A DNA stretch of 25,890 bases from a virus. Positions 18,489 to 25,790 of this stretch are shown piece after piece; the stretch's first letter is position 1, and each line of letters begins with the position of its first letter. The stretch covers positions 1 through 25,890 of the IMG/VR virus record IMGVR_UViG_3300002933_000997. One strand, given 5' to 3'. The notes under the pieces are model-generated. The model ran no database searches, had not been told where the DNA came from, and saw nothing but the letters and a program-made list of their open reading frames with translations. Both the position numbers and the translations under genes were made by a program.

Positions 18489-19694
18489 ATGCAAAAGAGA
18501 GCCAAACTACCCAACGGATATTGGAATGACCCTGGGCATTGCAAAGCAGAGGCTCTTAAATATAGTTCTCGCTCAGAATGGCAAAGAGGCTCCCCTTTAA
18601 GTTACCGTTGGGCTATTCAAAATAATTGGGTTGAAGAATGTGCTGCTCACATGCATTCCAGCCGAATGCCTGATGGTTATTGGACGCTAGAGCGTTGCCA
18701 GGATCAGGCTAGGAAATATAAATCAAAGGTTCAGTGGAGAATGGAGCATCGCGCATCATTCTCTAAGGCAAATAAAGAGAAGTGGTTAGTGCAATGCTGT
18801 GATCACATGGAAAAAAGTGGTATGTGGTTTGGTCCAGCATCCATTCTTGAGGTACTGCTTTCACATGATGTTCGCTATAAGACGGAACACCGCTTCCAGG
18901 ATGGTAGTGAAATCGATCGCAGACCATTTGACTTTTATTTGCCTGATTACAACTTAGTTATTGAATTTCATGGTGAGCAGCATCTAATTGGCTGGGGTAG
19001 GAGAGATTCAGATGCTCAAGATATACAGGCTCGAGACTTATTCAAAAAGACATGGGCTAAAGACCATGGCATTAATTACTTAGAAATAAAGCAGTGGGAA
19101 ATTAAATCAAAAGAAGAAATCTTTGTCAGGGTGCTTAAAGAGATTAAGTTAATTTCTAAAAATAAAAAACTTATTATTCCGCTATTAAAAAGAGATCTAA
19201 CACCGTCAGAGTTGCTCAAAGTTAAAAATAGACTTAAGTGGACTAAAGAATCGTGTATTTCAGAGGCAAAAAAATACATGACTATTAAAGAGTGGCAGAT
19301 GGGCAGTTCTGGTAGTTATCAGGCTGCATTTAAAAAGAAATGGCTTGTGGAATGCTCAAGTCATATGGATCGACTGCTGCATAAAAAGAACCATTGGACG
19401 TTAACTAGCTGCTTTGAAGACGCCCGGCAATATAAGACTAAGTCCGAGTGGCAGCAGGCAAAAAGAAGTGGGTATTCAATAGCCGCTAAGAATGGCTGGA
19501 TTGAGAAATGCACAGCACATATGGTTCCTGATGGCAGAAAAACAGTTGGACAAAGATTGTGGACAAAAGAAAAATGTATGGAGTTGGCTAGGACCTGTAA
19601 TTCCAGGGCGGAGTTCAAAAGGGCCTCTGGGTCCGCATATCTTAGGGCGAGTGTAAAAGGCTGGCTAGATGAATGCTGTGAACATATGAGATAG
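18489..19694 (+). CDS. Endonuclease-like protein: Vsr/EDxHD-type nuclease core inside five Trp/Cys/HM repeats
   Basis: This 401-residue protein has five copies of a roughly 45-residue repeat at about 11-55, 64-107, 251-293, 303-345 and 358-400. Each runs W/YW...C..EA.KY...EW......Y..A...W...C..HM. Between copies two and three lies a nuclease-like core (112-235): Glu121 in a helix (SILEVLL), Asp148 in FDFYLPDYN, then IEFHGEQH (Glu159, His165) and Asp183/Lys186 in ARDLFKKTWA, then the strand INYLEI. This fits the Vsr-like branch of PD-(D/E)XK nucleases, including EDxHD homing endonucleases such as I-Bth0305I. The repeats probably bind DNA. A free-standing homing or mobility nuclease is the leading reading; a defence nuclease is possible. 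It is bracketed by att-like sites at 18410 and 19725 and may be mobile. Confidence 0.7.
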   Translation: MQKRAKLPNGYWNDPGHCKAEALKYSSRSEWQRGSPLSYRWAIQNNWVEECAAHMHSSRMPDGYWTLERCQDQARKYKSKVQWRMEHRASFSKANKEKWLVQCCDHMEKSGMWFGPASILEVLLSHDVRYKTEHRFQDGSEIDRRPFDFYLPDYNLVIEFHGEQHLIGWGRRDSDAQDIQARDLFKKTWAKDHGINYLEIKQWEIKSKEEIFVRVLKEIKLISKNKKLIIPLLKRDLTPSELLKVKNRLKWTKESCISEAKKYMTIKEWQMGSSGSYQAAFKKKWLVECSSHMDRLLHKKNHWTLTSCFEDARQYKTKSEWQQAKRSGYSIAAKNGWIEKCTAHMVPDGRKTVGQRLWTKEKCMELARTCNSRAEFKRASGSAYLRASVKGWLDECCEHMR

Positions 19695-19724
19695 CTTGCC
19701 TCATTAGTATTTCTTGTTGTAGAC

Positions 19725-19745
19725 CAACGGATCGTTGGTCCGTTG
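19725..19745 (-). other. Att-like core site at the distal end of the island (site 2)
   Basis: On the + strand, the arms CAACGGA and TCCGTTG form a perfect 7-bp inverted repeat around a 7-nt centre TCGTTGG, the geometry of a tyrosine-recombinase core site. The arms match the anticodon stem in the tRNA-Lys gene (25822-25842) in the same orientation; GACCAACGGAT (11 nt) is identical at 19722 and 25819, and 20 of 26 bases agree overall. The centre differs from the tRNA loop, and the tRNA 3' end is not repeated here, so this is only a candidate attachment end. An overlapping palindrome (GACCAACG-GAT-CGTTGGTC, 19722-19740) lies on top of it. Confidence 0.45.
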
Positions 19746-19754
19746 CTGCCATTC

Positions 19755-20156
19755 CTACCCCCCAGGACCGCGCAAAAGCTTTTCGTATTCAGGGTTTAGC
19801 TTGGGTTTGATGGGAAATCGACTTTTCGGAGTTAATCCTAGTTCAGTCATTAAAAGTATCGCCTTGGTAATGGATTTTTCTCGAATATCTACGTGATGAT
19901 TTTTCCCTTTGACGCCGTTGTGATGGGTGATCACTAAGCCATTCTCTGAAATATCCTTGCAGCACACAACGAATGTCTCTAGTACTTCTGCAAGCATCGC
20001 TAAAGCATGCTGATCTTGCTCTGTGCTACTTTCATATGCCTCCCATAGGTACTCAGAGGCATCATTAATAAAGGTGTACTTATCCCATGTTTCGGGATTT
20101 TTAACCCAGCTAGCTAGGGGGATAGGGCTTATAACTTGATCGGTTCTGCTTTTCAT
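19755..20156 (-). CDS. P27-like terminase small subunit-like protein, second copy
   Basis: This 133-residue protein is the last gene of the element. Its C-terminal half follows the P27 small-terminase pattern: a helix (LAMLAEVLETFVVCCKDIS, 52-70), then ENGLVITHHNG (71-81), then a helix and LGLTPKSR (106-113), with a basic/Pro tail. The neighbouring gene at 20294 has the same order (EEGLTV..VNG, then LGFDPASR), so they are probably divergent paralogues. A P27 protein would recognise phage DNA for packaging. AAGGG lies seven nt before the ATG. It is separated from the first copy by 137 nt, unlike the tightly packed genes upstream. It might also be a diverged regulatory or decoy form. The assignment comes from motif comparison by eye. 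Confidence 0.5.
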   Translation of the reverse strand: MKSRTDQVISPIPLASWVKNPETWDKYTFINDASEYLWEAYESSTEQDQHALAMLAEVLETFVVCCKDISENGLVITHHNGVKGKNHHVDIREKSITKAILLMTELGLTPKSRFPIKPKLNPEYEKLLRGPGG

Positions 20157-20293
20157 GGGAATACCCTTGTTTTTGAAAGTTGGTCTTGCGGAAAATTGTC
20201 AGACTAGCTGCTATCAAAAGCGTCTCAGATGTTTTAGTTTCTAATGGAAGTTGTAATTTAAAACAGCCTGCTGTAGTACATTTAACTCGTGCC

Positions 20294-20707
20294 CTAATCA
20301 ATATTAAACTTTGCCCACGGGTTGTTTGGGTCATGTTCTGGCTGTATATCTAACTTTTCTCTTGACGCAGGATCGAAGCCAAGAGCTGTGGATGCCTTAA
20401 GCATTAAGACTGCTTGACGGTTAATGATGGGCAAATATGGAGATTGGATCAAATAGCCATTGACTGACTTAACAGTCAAGCCTTCCTCGGCGAGTAAGGC
20501 GCTTGCCTCACGATGTACGGACTCTGCCACAACCCAGATTGTGAGAATTGAAGAGTCAATCTTTTTTAAGAGACCCTTTGGTGCCACTTCAATAGCTTTT
20601 CGCCAACCTTCTTTTTGGGAAGGGGATAACCAATCGGGTGTATTAACTAGACTTGGGTCGAATGGAATTTCAACGACTGAATTTACTCGCTTAAGTTTTT
20701 TTAGCAT
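20294..20707 (-). CDS. P27 family phage terminase small subunit
   Basis: This 137-residue protein is close to the usual size. The P27 signature is visible: W35 within a helix (SQKEGWRKAIE), a second helix (SSILTIWVVAESVHREASALL, 52-72), EEGLTVKSVNGYLIQSP (74-90), then a helix ending LGFDPASREKL (109-119). TerS proteins bind the packaging site of phage DNA and deliver it to the large terminase ATPase/nuclease, which is absent here. The start has a strong Shine-Dalgarno AGGGAG six nt upstream of the ATG. The gene lies 54 nt downstream of the winged-helix gene, as part of the polymerase operon. In satellites, a private TerS redirects the helper's packaging machine to satellite DNA; that role is inferred from the missing capsid genes. 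Confidence 0.7.
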   Translation of the reverse strand: MLKKLKRVNSVVEIPFDPSLVNTPDWLSPSQKEGWRKAIEVAPKGLLKKIDSSILTIWVVAESVHREASALLAEEGLTVKSVNGYLIQSPYLPIINRQAVLMLKASTALGFDPASREKLDIQPEHDPNNPWAKFNID

Positions 20708-20761
20708 TTAACTCTCCCTGTTGTTTTGTATAGTGTGACAATTTTTGCCTTCACGTACGGT

Positions 20762-21148
20762 CTAGACACTAAAGGTGCTAGGGATTAGACCCCCATACCC
20801 CCCTATATCTTCATATTCATCTTCGAAGTCTTTAATAATCCTAACTACTGGGAATGCCCCATGTCTTATGGTCAGATGGATCAAGCCAGCGGCTTCTAAT
20901 CTCTTTAGCGCTCTTTGTCTTGCCTGTCTGGAGATACCAGTCACATCATCTAGCCTCCAAGTTAGACGGAATGACTCTCCATGATTGATGCCATCGTAGA
21001 ACCATAGGGATGTTGCTACTGCACTCGTACACCCACCCAGGCGATTTGCTTTGATTAGCCAAGAAAGAGGAATTGGGCCTTTGATAAAGTATTTTGTTTT
21101 CATAATTGCTTTATTTCTATTAGATATATAAGAATGGACAGGTGTCAT
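20762..21148 (-). CDS. Winged-helix DNA-binding protein, coupled to the polymerase gene
   Basis: This 128-residue protein has a winged-helix fold suggested at about residues 45-105: SLWFYDGINHGESFRLTW, then VTGISRQARQRALKRLEAAGLI and a wing strand HLTIRHGAFPVVRII. The FIKGPIPLSWLIKANRL start resembles proteins often found beside replication genes of mobile islands. Function is likely replication control, origin binding or transcription regulation. The ATG at 21148 follows the polymerase TGA by only two nt (TGA-GG-ATG), giving stop-start coupling; a second ATG at 21103 would give 113 residues but has no ribosome binding site. The tail (107-128) is acidic and then Gly-rich. Confidence 0.6.
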   Translation of the reverse strand: MTPVHSYISNRNKAIMKTKYFIKGPIPLSWLIKANRLGGCTSAVATSLWFYDGINHGESFRLTWRLDDVTGISRQARQRALKRLEAAGLIHLTIRHGAFPVVRIIKDFEDEYEDIGGYGGLIPSTFSV

Positions 21149-21150
21149 CC

Positions 21151-22905
21151 TCAGTTATAGGTTGGTGTTATGTTTTGCACTTTTTGATTGATGTCTATCA
21201 CCTGATTCCAGAACTCCAAGTCAGCGTCACTTAGAAATCTATCGGGGTATCGAATCACCTCGGTCTCGCTGCCCAGCTCAAATCCATTAAGGACATAGCG
21301 ACTGGCTTGTGTCATGCATTCAATCGCAATTTGTACTTCCAGATCAATTTCATCCTCATTAGCTTCGATAAGAATTGCGTCATGTACTGGCGCACACATA
21401 TAAATCCCGCGACCTGCCATCAAAATGCAGGCAATTCGAAGCATCTCGGCGGAATTAGCTTGCATCGGGAAGTTCCGAATACTTCTGGGATTCAAATCTG
21501 GCTTCACAATTTGCCGCCAGCCATAAACCGTTTGAATTCTATTGGTTGATATGGCGTGGTTGTAGGCGCTATCAGACCACTCCCAAAATTGTTTGTAGAT
21601 ACGCCGATGGGCAGCTAAGAGTTGTCTGGCACGTATTACGGGTTGCTTGAGGCTTTGTGCTAATGCTTCTGCCCCCATCCCATATTGAGTTGCTAAGACA
21701 CAGAGTTTGTATTGCTCACGCTCCTGAAGATGACTTCTCTTCGTGGCGCCTTCAGGTACGGCGCCAGCTTGTTTTGCAAACGCAAGGTATGGATCGCCGC
21801 TCTCATAAGCAGCCATCATATTTATGTCTTTTGATAAAGCTGCGGCGACACCAAACTCTTGCTGTGACCAGTCAATGTAGGCAAGAGCGCGCCCAGGCAT
21901 TGGTTGCATTAATCCTCTAGCCCATTTAGATAGCCCAAATACAAACTTATTAGTAGAGGGCTGGTTACGACTAGTAGTTGAGCTAAAGGGTGATAGTAAA
22001 CAGCGATTGCGTCCATCGGAGCCTACTTGAAGAGCATTGAGTCGCAGCTTAGATAGGCTATCTCGTAGCTTTCTTAGTGGGGCTAATTGCAGATGTATCT
22101 TAGACATTAGCTTAAATGTTTCTTCGTCGAGCTTAAGTCTTCCGCTTGGATGCCGCTCCCATTTAATTTGATTTTTTGTAAGGTATGCCTCAAATCGTAC
22201 TTCTTTAAAGACCCCTTTTTCATAGACGTTATAGTCTTCATCAATTTGATTAATTAATTCTGCCTTAATCAATTCCCAGTTTTGACAAAGTGAGCTATAG
22301 ATACCCATATCAATCGGAGTTCCATTAGATTCCATAATGGCTAGGGGTATGGCATAAGCGCCTCGAAGAAGTGCTCTGGGTAGATCTAGGCTATTTGCCA
22401 TGGCATTTAATAACTGATCAAGAGAATCCACATCACTTTGGCAATAATCTAGAAGCGCTGTCTTTTCATCTGTGGTGTAAGGGCCACCGCGTAATGCTAG
22501 GGATCGCATCAGATCTTTATGGGCAGGCTCGCAAATTTGAATCCCGAATGACTTAAGTGCACCCAATAAGGAATTGCCAAAAAAGGGTGGTTGGCCGTTA
22601 GTTAGGCATCTAAATTCAGCAAATAAATCCAGAATATTTTCTGGCCACGACCACCCAAGCGCTTTATAGCAATTCATTTCAGCGCTCGCGAAATAGGCAA
22701 CCAAAATCTGGTTTCCGCTGTTACTAAATGGATGGTCCTTGAGTAGCAAAAGCTCATCAGCCCAGAGATTTTTATATTCTCCAGTTGCTAGATTTTTAGA
22801 GGACATGCAAATCACCTCTATAGGATTTCCTTCCCGGCCATCCTTCGGTCGAAACTCAAAGTCAATCAGGAGGTATTCATATTCTGTTGGAGTGGCGGGT
22901 AGCAT
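21151..22905 (-). CDS. Family A DNA polymerase with 3'-5' exonuclease (mobile-element type)
   Basis: At 584 residues it is much shorter than PolA (about 930) because it lacks the 5' nuclease domain. The exonuclease looks intact: Asp15 and Glu17 in LLIDFEFRP, Asp93 in ILDLFAEFR, and Tyr154...Asp158 in YCQSDVD. The polymerase motifs keep Klenow spacing: a TSRNQPS block (311-317); motif A Asp345 in YIDWSQQEFG; motif B Arg396, Lys400, Tyr408-Gly409; the Arg474, Asn478, Gln482 cluster; and motif C His508-Asp509. Ala510 replaces the usual Glu after HD. It should be a proofreading replicative polymerase for the element. Its ATG directly abuts the stop of the upstream gene (TAAATG) with AGGGGA inside that gene's end. 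A chromosomal PolA is ruled out by size and context. Confidence 0.88.
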   Translation of the reverse strand: MLPATPTEYEYLLIDFEFRPKDGREGNPIEVICMSSKNLATGEYKNLWADELLLLKDHPFSNSGNQILVAYFASAEMNCYKALGWSWPENILDLFAEFRCLTNGQPPFFGNSLLGALKSFGIQICEPAHKDLMRSLALRGGPYTTDEKTALLDYCQSDVDSLDQLLNAMANSLDLPRALLRGAYAIPLAIMESNGTPIDMGIYSSLCQNWELIKAELINQIDEDYNVYEKGVFKEVRFEAYLTKNQIKWERHPSGRLKLDEETFKLMSKIHLQLAPLRKLRDSLSKLRLNALQVGSDGRNRCLLSPFSSTTSRNQPSTNKFVFGLSKWARGLMQPMPGRALAYIDWSQQEFGVAAALSKDINMMAAYESGDPYLAFAKQAGAVPEGATKRSHLQEREQYKLCVLATQYGMGAEALAQSLKQPVIRARQLLAAHRRIYKQFWEWSDSAYNHAISTNRIQTVYGWRQIVKPDLNPRSIRNFPMQANSAEMLRIACILMAGRGIYMCAPVHDAILIEANEDEIDLEVQIAIECMTQASRYVLNGFELGSETEVIRYPDRFLSDADLEFWNQVIDINQKVQNITPTYN

Positions 22906-23484
22906 TTAACATTTCCCCTGTAGCTGGCTAATCAGTGGATGCTCCTCCGAGGCGATGATCCGTCCTAAAAATACTTCATGGATGAGCGCCTCCATGGATT
23001 GAGTTGGCCACTGGGGATCACCCAGATTGTTTGCGGCCTGGATGATGGTGTATTGCTGTGCATCCATATTCGACTCGATACGAACCCATGCTTCTTCTGA
23101 TAGCCTGATTGCCTCTAGCATGGTGGTTGTCCAAAGTGTAGTTCTGCTTGCTGAATCAATGATCGGTTCTGCAATTAGCTTGGGTGTTGCAGCACTGTCA
23201 ACTACCAGCCTCAAAATTACACTCTTAGCCATAGAGCCAAGATGGGCCGCAAGGTGAGGCATAACTAAGTAAACCTCTCGACCTTCTTTGTCATCTACCA
23301 GTAATGCCGGGAATTTGTATTCATCGGTAGGATGTGTTCTAGAAAACCGGTGCTTACTTAATTTTCCAAATATTGCTTTAGTTGGCAGCTTTATTCCGCC
23401 GTTAACTAAGGCATAGCTATCGGGTAACCTTAGGCTGCCTATGTCATATTTAACGCCTGGAGTAGATTCTGGCAAGGGGCTCAT
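22906..23484 (-). CDS. Unidentified 192-residue protein in the polymerase operon
   Basis: I do not recognise this protein. The first half is beta-rich with a basic stretch (AIFGKLSKHRFSRTH, about 38-52) and a likely compact domain ending VYLVMPHLAAHLGSMAKS. The second half is helical, with Trp and acidic residues. There is no signal peptide or membrane segment. The ATG overlaps the preceding TGA as ATGA, and its TAA abuts the polymerase ATG, so it is translated in fixed proportion to both. This tight packing suggests a replication accessory role, such as a single-strand-binding or polymerase-partner protein, but no motif proves that. Confidence 0.7.
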   Translation of the reverse strand: MSPLPESTPGVKYDIGSLRLPDSYALVNGGIKLPTKAIFGKLSKHRFSRTHPTDEYKFPALLVDDKEGREVYLVMPHLAAHLGSMAKSVILRLVVDSAATPKLIAEPIIDSASRTTLWTTTMLEAIRLSEEAWVRIESNMDAQQYTIIQAANNLGDPQWPTQSMEALIHEVFLGRIIASEEHPLISQLQGKC

Positions 23485-23729
23485 GATGCAATTCCTAAGG
23501 ACTTGCGAGCAATGGCTTGCGCTATTTCAATAACCTTTAGGTCATAAGCAGGGCGTATACGAAACCAACTGCCGCGAACTTTGATTAAGGCACCAGATTC
23601 AACTAGCGCCTTACGATTGATTCGTTCAAACCAGTTAACTGCATTCTCTGAGCCAAATAAACTTTTGCCCTCTGGTGTATTGAGAAAATCCGATTTACTC
23701 TGAATACTGTTGAGTGTGACTTCATTCAT
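23481..23729 (-). CDS. Small putative DNA-binding protein, first gene of the replication operon
   Basis: This 82-residue protein has a core (about 30-70) that reads NAVNWFERINRKALVESGALIKVRGSWFRIRP followed by an amphipathic helix. The shape (aromatic helix, a 'GALI...GSW' turn, a basic strand) resembles small excisionase/AlpA-like or regulatory proteins of integrative islands, where Trp-Phe-x-Arg-x-x-Arg is common. The role is inferred and not proved. It is the first gene after the 160-nt gap that holds the likely promoter, and its stop overlaps the next start. A Shine-Dalgarno-like GGAAGG lies about seven nt before the ATG. Confidence 0.5.
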   Translation of the reverse strand: MNEVTLNSIQSKSDFLNTPEGKSLFGSENAVNWFERINRKALVESGALIKVRGSWFRIRPAYDLKVIEIAQAIARKSLGIAS

Positions 23730-23889
23730 TTAAGTACCTTCCAAATTAACTTACGGGGTCTGCGCTTGCTCGCTGACTGATAAGAATTCTGGAGGTAGTG
23801 TGAGGCTATGTCACGGACTCTGATTGCTGTTTAGATCGCATTCTGTACACTTTTCAATGAAAGATGTATTTTTAAAAGTAAAGTAGGAT
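23730..23889 (-). promoter_or_regulatory. Intergenic control region of the replication/packaging operon
   Basis: This is the only long gap inside the island (160 nt). On the minus strand TTGAAA (23852-23857) and TCTAAA (23830-23835) are 16 nt apart and could be a weak sigma-70 promoter with a leader of about 100 nt before the ATG at 23729. An 8-bp palindrome AGAATTCT (23783-23790) lies in that leader. No strong terminator for the gene upstream is visible. Confidence 0.3.
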
Positions 23890-24699
23890 TTATTTTTTTA
23901 GTCTGAATTGAGAAACAACATTTGTATAAAACCAGCGTGAGCTATATGGAATTTTTTTAAACTCTTTTGTCTCCCTTTTTGCCTTCAGAAGTTCAAAAAG
24001 CGCATCAGAGAATTTAACACCCATTTTTGGATATTTCTCAACTAATTCCATGAACCTGGGGTTACTAATACAAATATCCCAATAAGACTTTGCAAGACTA
24101 GCAGCTATTAACCCTTTCTCTCTTCCAGCATTACTCCTATCTTCGAGTATTTTTTTCTCTTTAATTGAGTTCGCAACTAATAAGGGAAAATTTATCTGAC
24201 TAACTAAAATGTTTGAAAACTTGAGTTCGAATCGAAGTTTATCGATTGAACCCCAAGCCTCTGCGGCTTTAATAGTAAATAGATATGCTAGATTTTCATG
24301 TTTCTGGGCTGTTAATACTCTAGAAACCGCAGCAAAAAGAGTAAATTGATGAACCAGAGGCAAGAGTGGGGCAGCTAAATTAAAAAATCCCTCAGAAGTA
24401 TTGTTTTCGAGCGCTTCACCATCCCATTCATCTTGTAATTCCATGGGAATTAATTGGTCAAATGGTTTTAGGTTCCGCTCCTTATTTTTTTCGTACTTAA
24501 TCAATCTCTCTGAAGTTAGCTCCCCAGACAAAGCTTTTTGATAGTAGCTAGAATATATTTTTTGTATATCAAAAGTTGGAGTGAGTATTCTTTCTGCGCC
24601 TGAGCCAAATGTACGTCCAGAGAGCTTAGAAATTAACTTTAATCTACTTTTAATATACTCCTCTGAGTTGAATTTAGGTGATGTAGGGTTTGGTTTCAT
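23890..24699 (-). CDS. Unidentified 269-residue island protein
   Basis: I do not recognise this protein. The frame is open to an ATG at 24744 (284 residues, overlapping the integrase by 23 nt), but that start has no ribosome binding site. The ATG at 24699 has AAAGGA five nt upstream and is chosen here, 22 nt after the integrase stop. The protein is basic and helical: a Lys/Arg-rich N-terminus, an acidic patch (DEWDGEALENN), a hydrophobic middle (FFNLAAPLLPLVHQFTLFAAVSRVL) too polar at its edges to be a clear membrane segment, and a basic C-terminal end. Its Ile/Lys/Asn-rich, A+T-rich coding differs from its neighbours, which suggests separate acquisition. Its place just behind the integrase is where islands often carry cargo, but no defence or toxin motif is visible. 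Confidence 0.6.
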   Translation of the reverse strand: MKPNPTSPKFNSEEYIKSRLKLISKLSGRTFGSGAERILTPTFDIQKIYSSYYQKALSGELTSERLIKYEKNKERNLKPFDQLIPMELQDEWDGEALENNTSEGFFNLAAPLLPLVHQFTLFAAVSRVLTAQKHENLAYLFTIKAAEAWGSIDKLRFELKFSNILVSQINFPLLVANSIKEKKILEDRSNAGREKGLIAASLAKSYWDICISNPRFMELVEKYPKMGVKFSDALFELLKAKRETKEFKKIPYSSRWFYTNVVSQFRLKK

Positions 24700-24704
24700 T
24701 TTCA

Positions 24705-24710
24705 TCCTTT
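24705..24710 (-). promoter_or_regulatory. Ribosome binding site that decides the start at 24699
   Basis: AAAGGA on the minus strand lies five nt before ATG 24699. It touches the in-frame ATG at 24705, which is therefore too close to be used, and no such motif precedes the longer start at 24744. Confidence 0.5.
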
Positions 24711-24721
24711 GCCAATAAGCT

Positions 24722-25714
24722 TTATTGGGGCTTTGCCTGACCATTTGAAAAAGTTTTGCAGATCATTTCTTTTCGTGAATCAACGCATAAGTGGCTGTAG
24801 CGTTTTGTCATAGCTAGAGATTTATGTCCCATGCTGTCAGCAATTGCTAAGAGTGGTGCTCCTTGTTGGGCTAGCCAAGATGCATGAGTGTGGCGTAACG
24901 AATGAAATACTAGCTTTTCATCTTTAGGGGTTTCGCTAGTATTTTCTAGTCTCGCGTCCTTCAACGCTTGACTCCAAGGCCTATTGAAGTTTGCCGGCTT
25001 AAAGGGATTGTCGCCACAAAAAACATACTCGTCGGGATTTCCTTTGCCTTTGAATTTTTTCAGCTCTGTCACGACATCATCAGTCAGAACCAAAACAAAA
25101 GGTTCGCCATTTTTGGTTCTTTGCACAAAAGCTTCAGCTCTGTCTAGGTCTACATCTTTCCACTTAAGTCCCAAAAGGGTGCCTCTACGCCCACCGGTAG
25201 TAACGGCGATGGTTACAAGGGCGGTTAATTTTCTCCAGTGTGAGATCCGAGTCATTTTGAGTAGCCTTTCATATTCGTCTGGCTTTAAATACCGTTTGCG
25301 TATGTTGTCTTCTGGCATACGCTCGGTCTCATTGACAGGGTTAATCCATCCTTTGGGCATCAATCGTTTTTTTCGTGCCCAAGTTAATACTGATTGCAGA
25401 GTGCAGCGGTAACGATTGATTGTGGCATCTGCCAGGGGTTTATGGGTGATTTCTCCGGTTCCACCACGTTTGGTGCCTGTACGGTAGTGAAGCTTGCCAC
25501 GCTTACGGAGTGCATCAAGGCAGTCATCCACATGGTCTGCATCGATTTCAGACGCAATAAGACCGCCCAGATGTAGGGTGAAAAAGTGAAGTCTGCTACT
25601 GAAAGTGGAGTCTCGGCCAGCGTAACCAGCCATAAAAGTATCGGCAAGAGCCGAGAAACTGAACTGCTCACCCCGTTGCAAGGGGGCGTTTACTGCCAAA
25701 GTGCCTGTATCCAT
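24722..25714 (-). CDS. Tyrosine recombinase (phage-type integrase)
   Basis: This 330-residue integrase is of normal size. The N-terminal SAM-like core-binding domain covers about 15-125 (FSALADTFMAGYAGRDST; TINRYRCTLQSVLTWARKKRL). The catalytic domain (about 140-320) has all expected residues: Arg176 in TTGGRRGTLLGLKW, Lys201 in QRTKNGE, His271 and Arg274 in HSLRHTHASWL, His297 in MGHKSLAMTKRYSHL, and Tyr306 as nucleophile. It should cut and rejoin att sites to insert and excise the element. GGAG lies seven nt before the ATG. The gene starts 76 nt from the 3' end of a tRNA-Lys gene, the classic position for an integrase that uses the tRNA as its attachment site. Confidence 0.92.
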   Translation of the reverse strand: MDTGTLAVNAPLQRGEQFSFSALADTFMAGYAGRDSTFSSRLHFFTLHLGGLIASEIDADHVDDCLDALRKRGKLHYRTGTKRGGTGEITHKPLADATINRYRCTLQSVLTWARKKRLMPKGWINPVNETERMPEDNIRKRYLKPDEYERLLKMTRISHWRKLTALVTIAVTTGGRRGTLLGLKWKDVDLDRAEAFVQRTKNGEPFVLVLTDDVVTELKKFKGKGNPDEYVFCGDNPFKPANFNRPWSQALKDARLENTSETPKDEKLVFHSLRHTHASWLAQQGAPLLAIADSMGHKSLAMTKRYSHLCVDSRKEMICKTFSNGQAKPQ

Positions 25715-25790
25715 GTAGCTTCTCCATATCTAGAGCATCGGACTGATGCGAAAGTTATGTCAACGCTAAACACAGACCCCGTAAGGCTGT

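Noticed and set aside
19722-19740. Palindrome GACCAACG-GAT-CGTTGGTC as an intrinsic terminator
   Set aside because: No T-run follows on either strand and the loop would be three nt. Its match to the tRNA anticodon arm makes a recombinase site more likely.
20263-20274. ACAGCAGGCTGT followed by T's on the minus strand, as a terminator after the first TerS gene
   Set aside because: The stem is only four to five base pairs with a tiny loop, too weak to call.
20110-20334. 74-codon minus-strand frame overlapping the ends of both TerS-like genes
   Set aside because: It overlaps each neighbour by over 40 nt, its composition is unlike a folded protein, and the 133-residue gene has its own ribosome binding site. 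It is better seen as a shadow plus intergenic sequence.
24984-25412. 142-codon + strand frame
   Set aside because: It lies wholly antisense to the integrase, which has all its catalytic residues.
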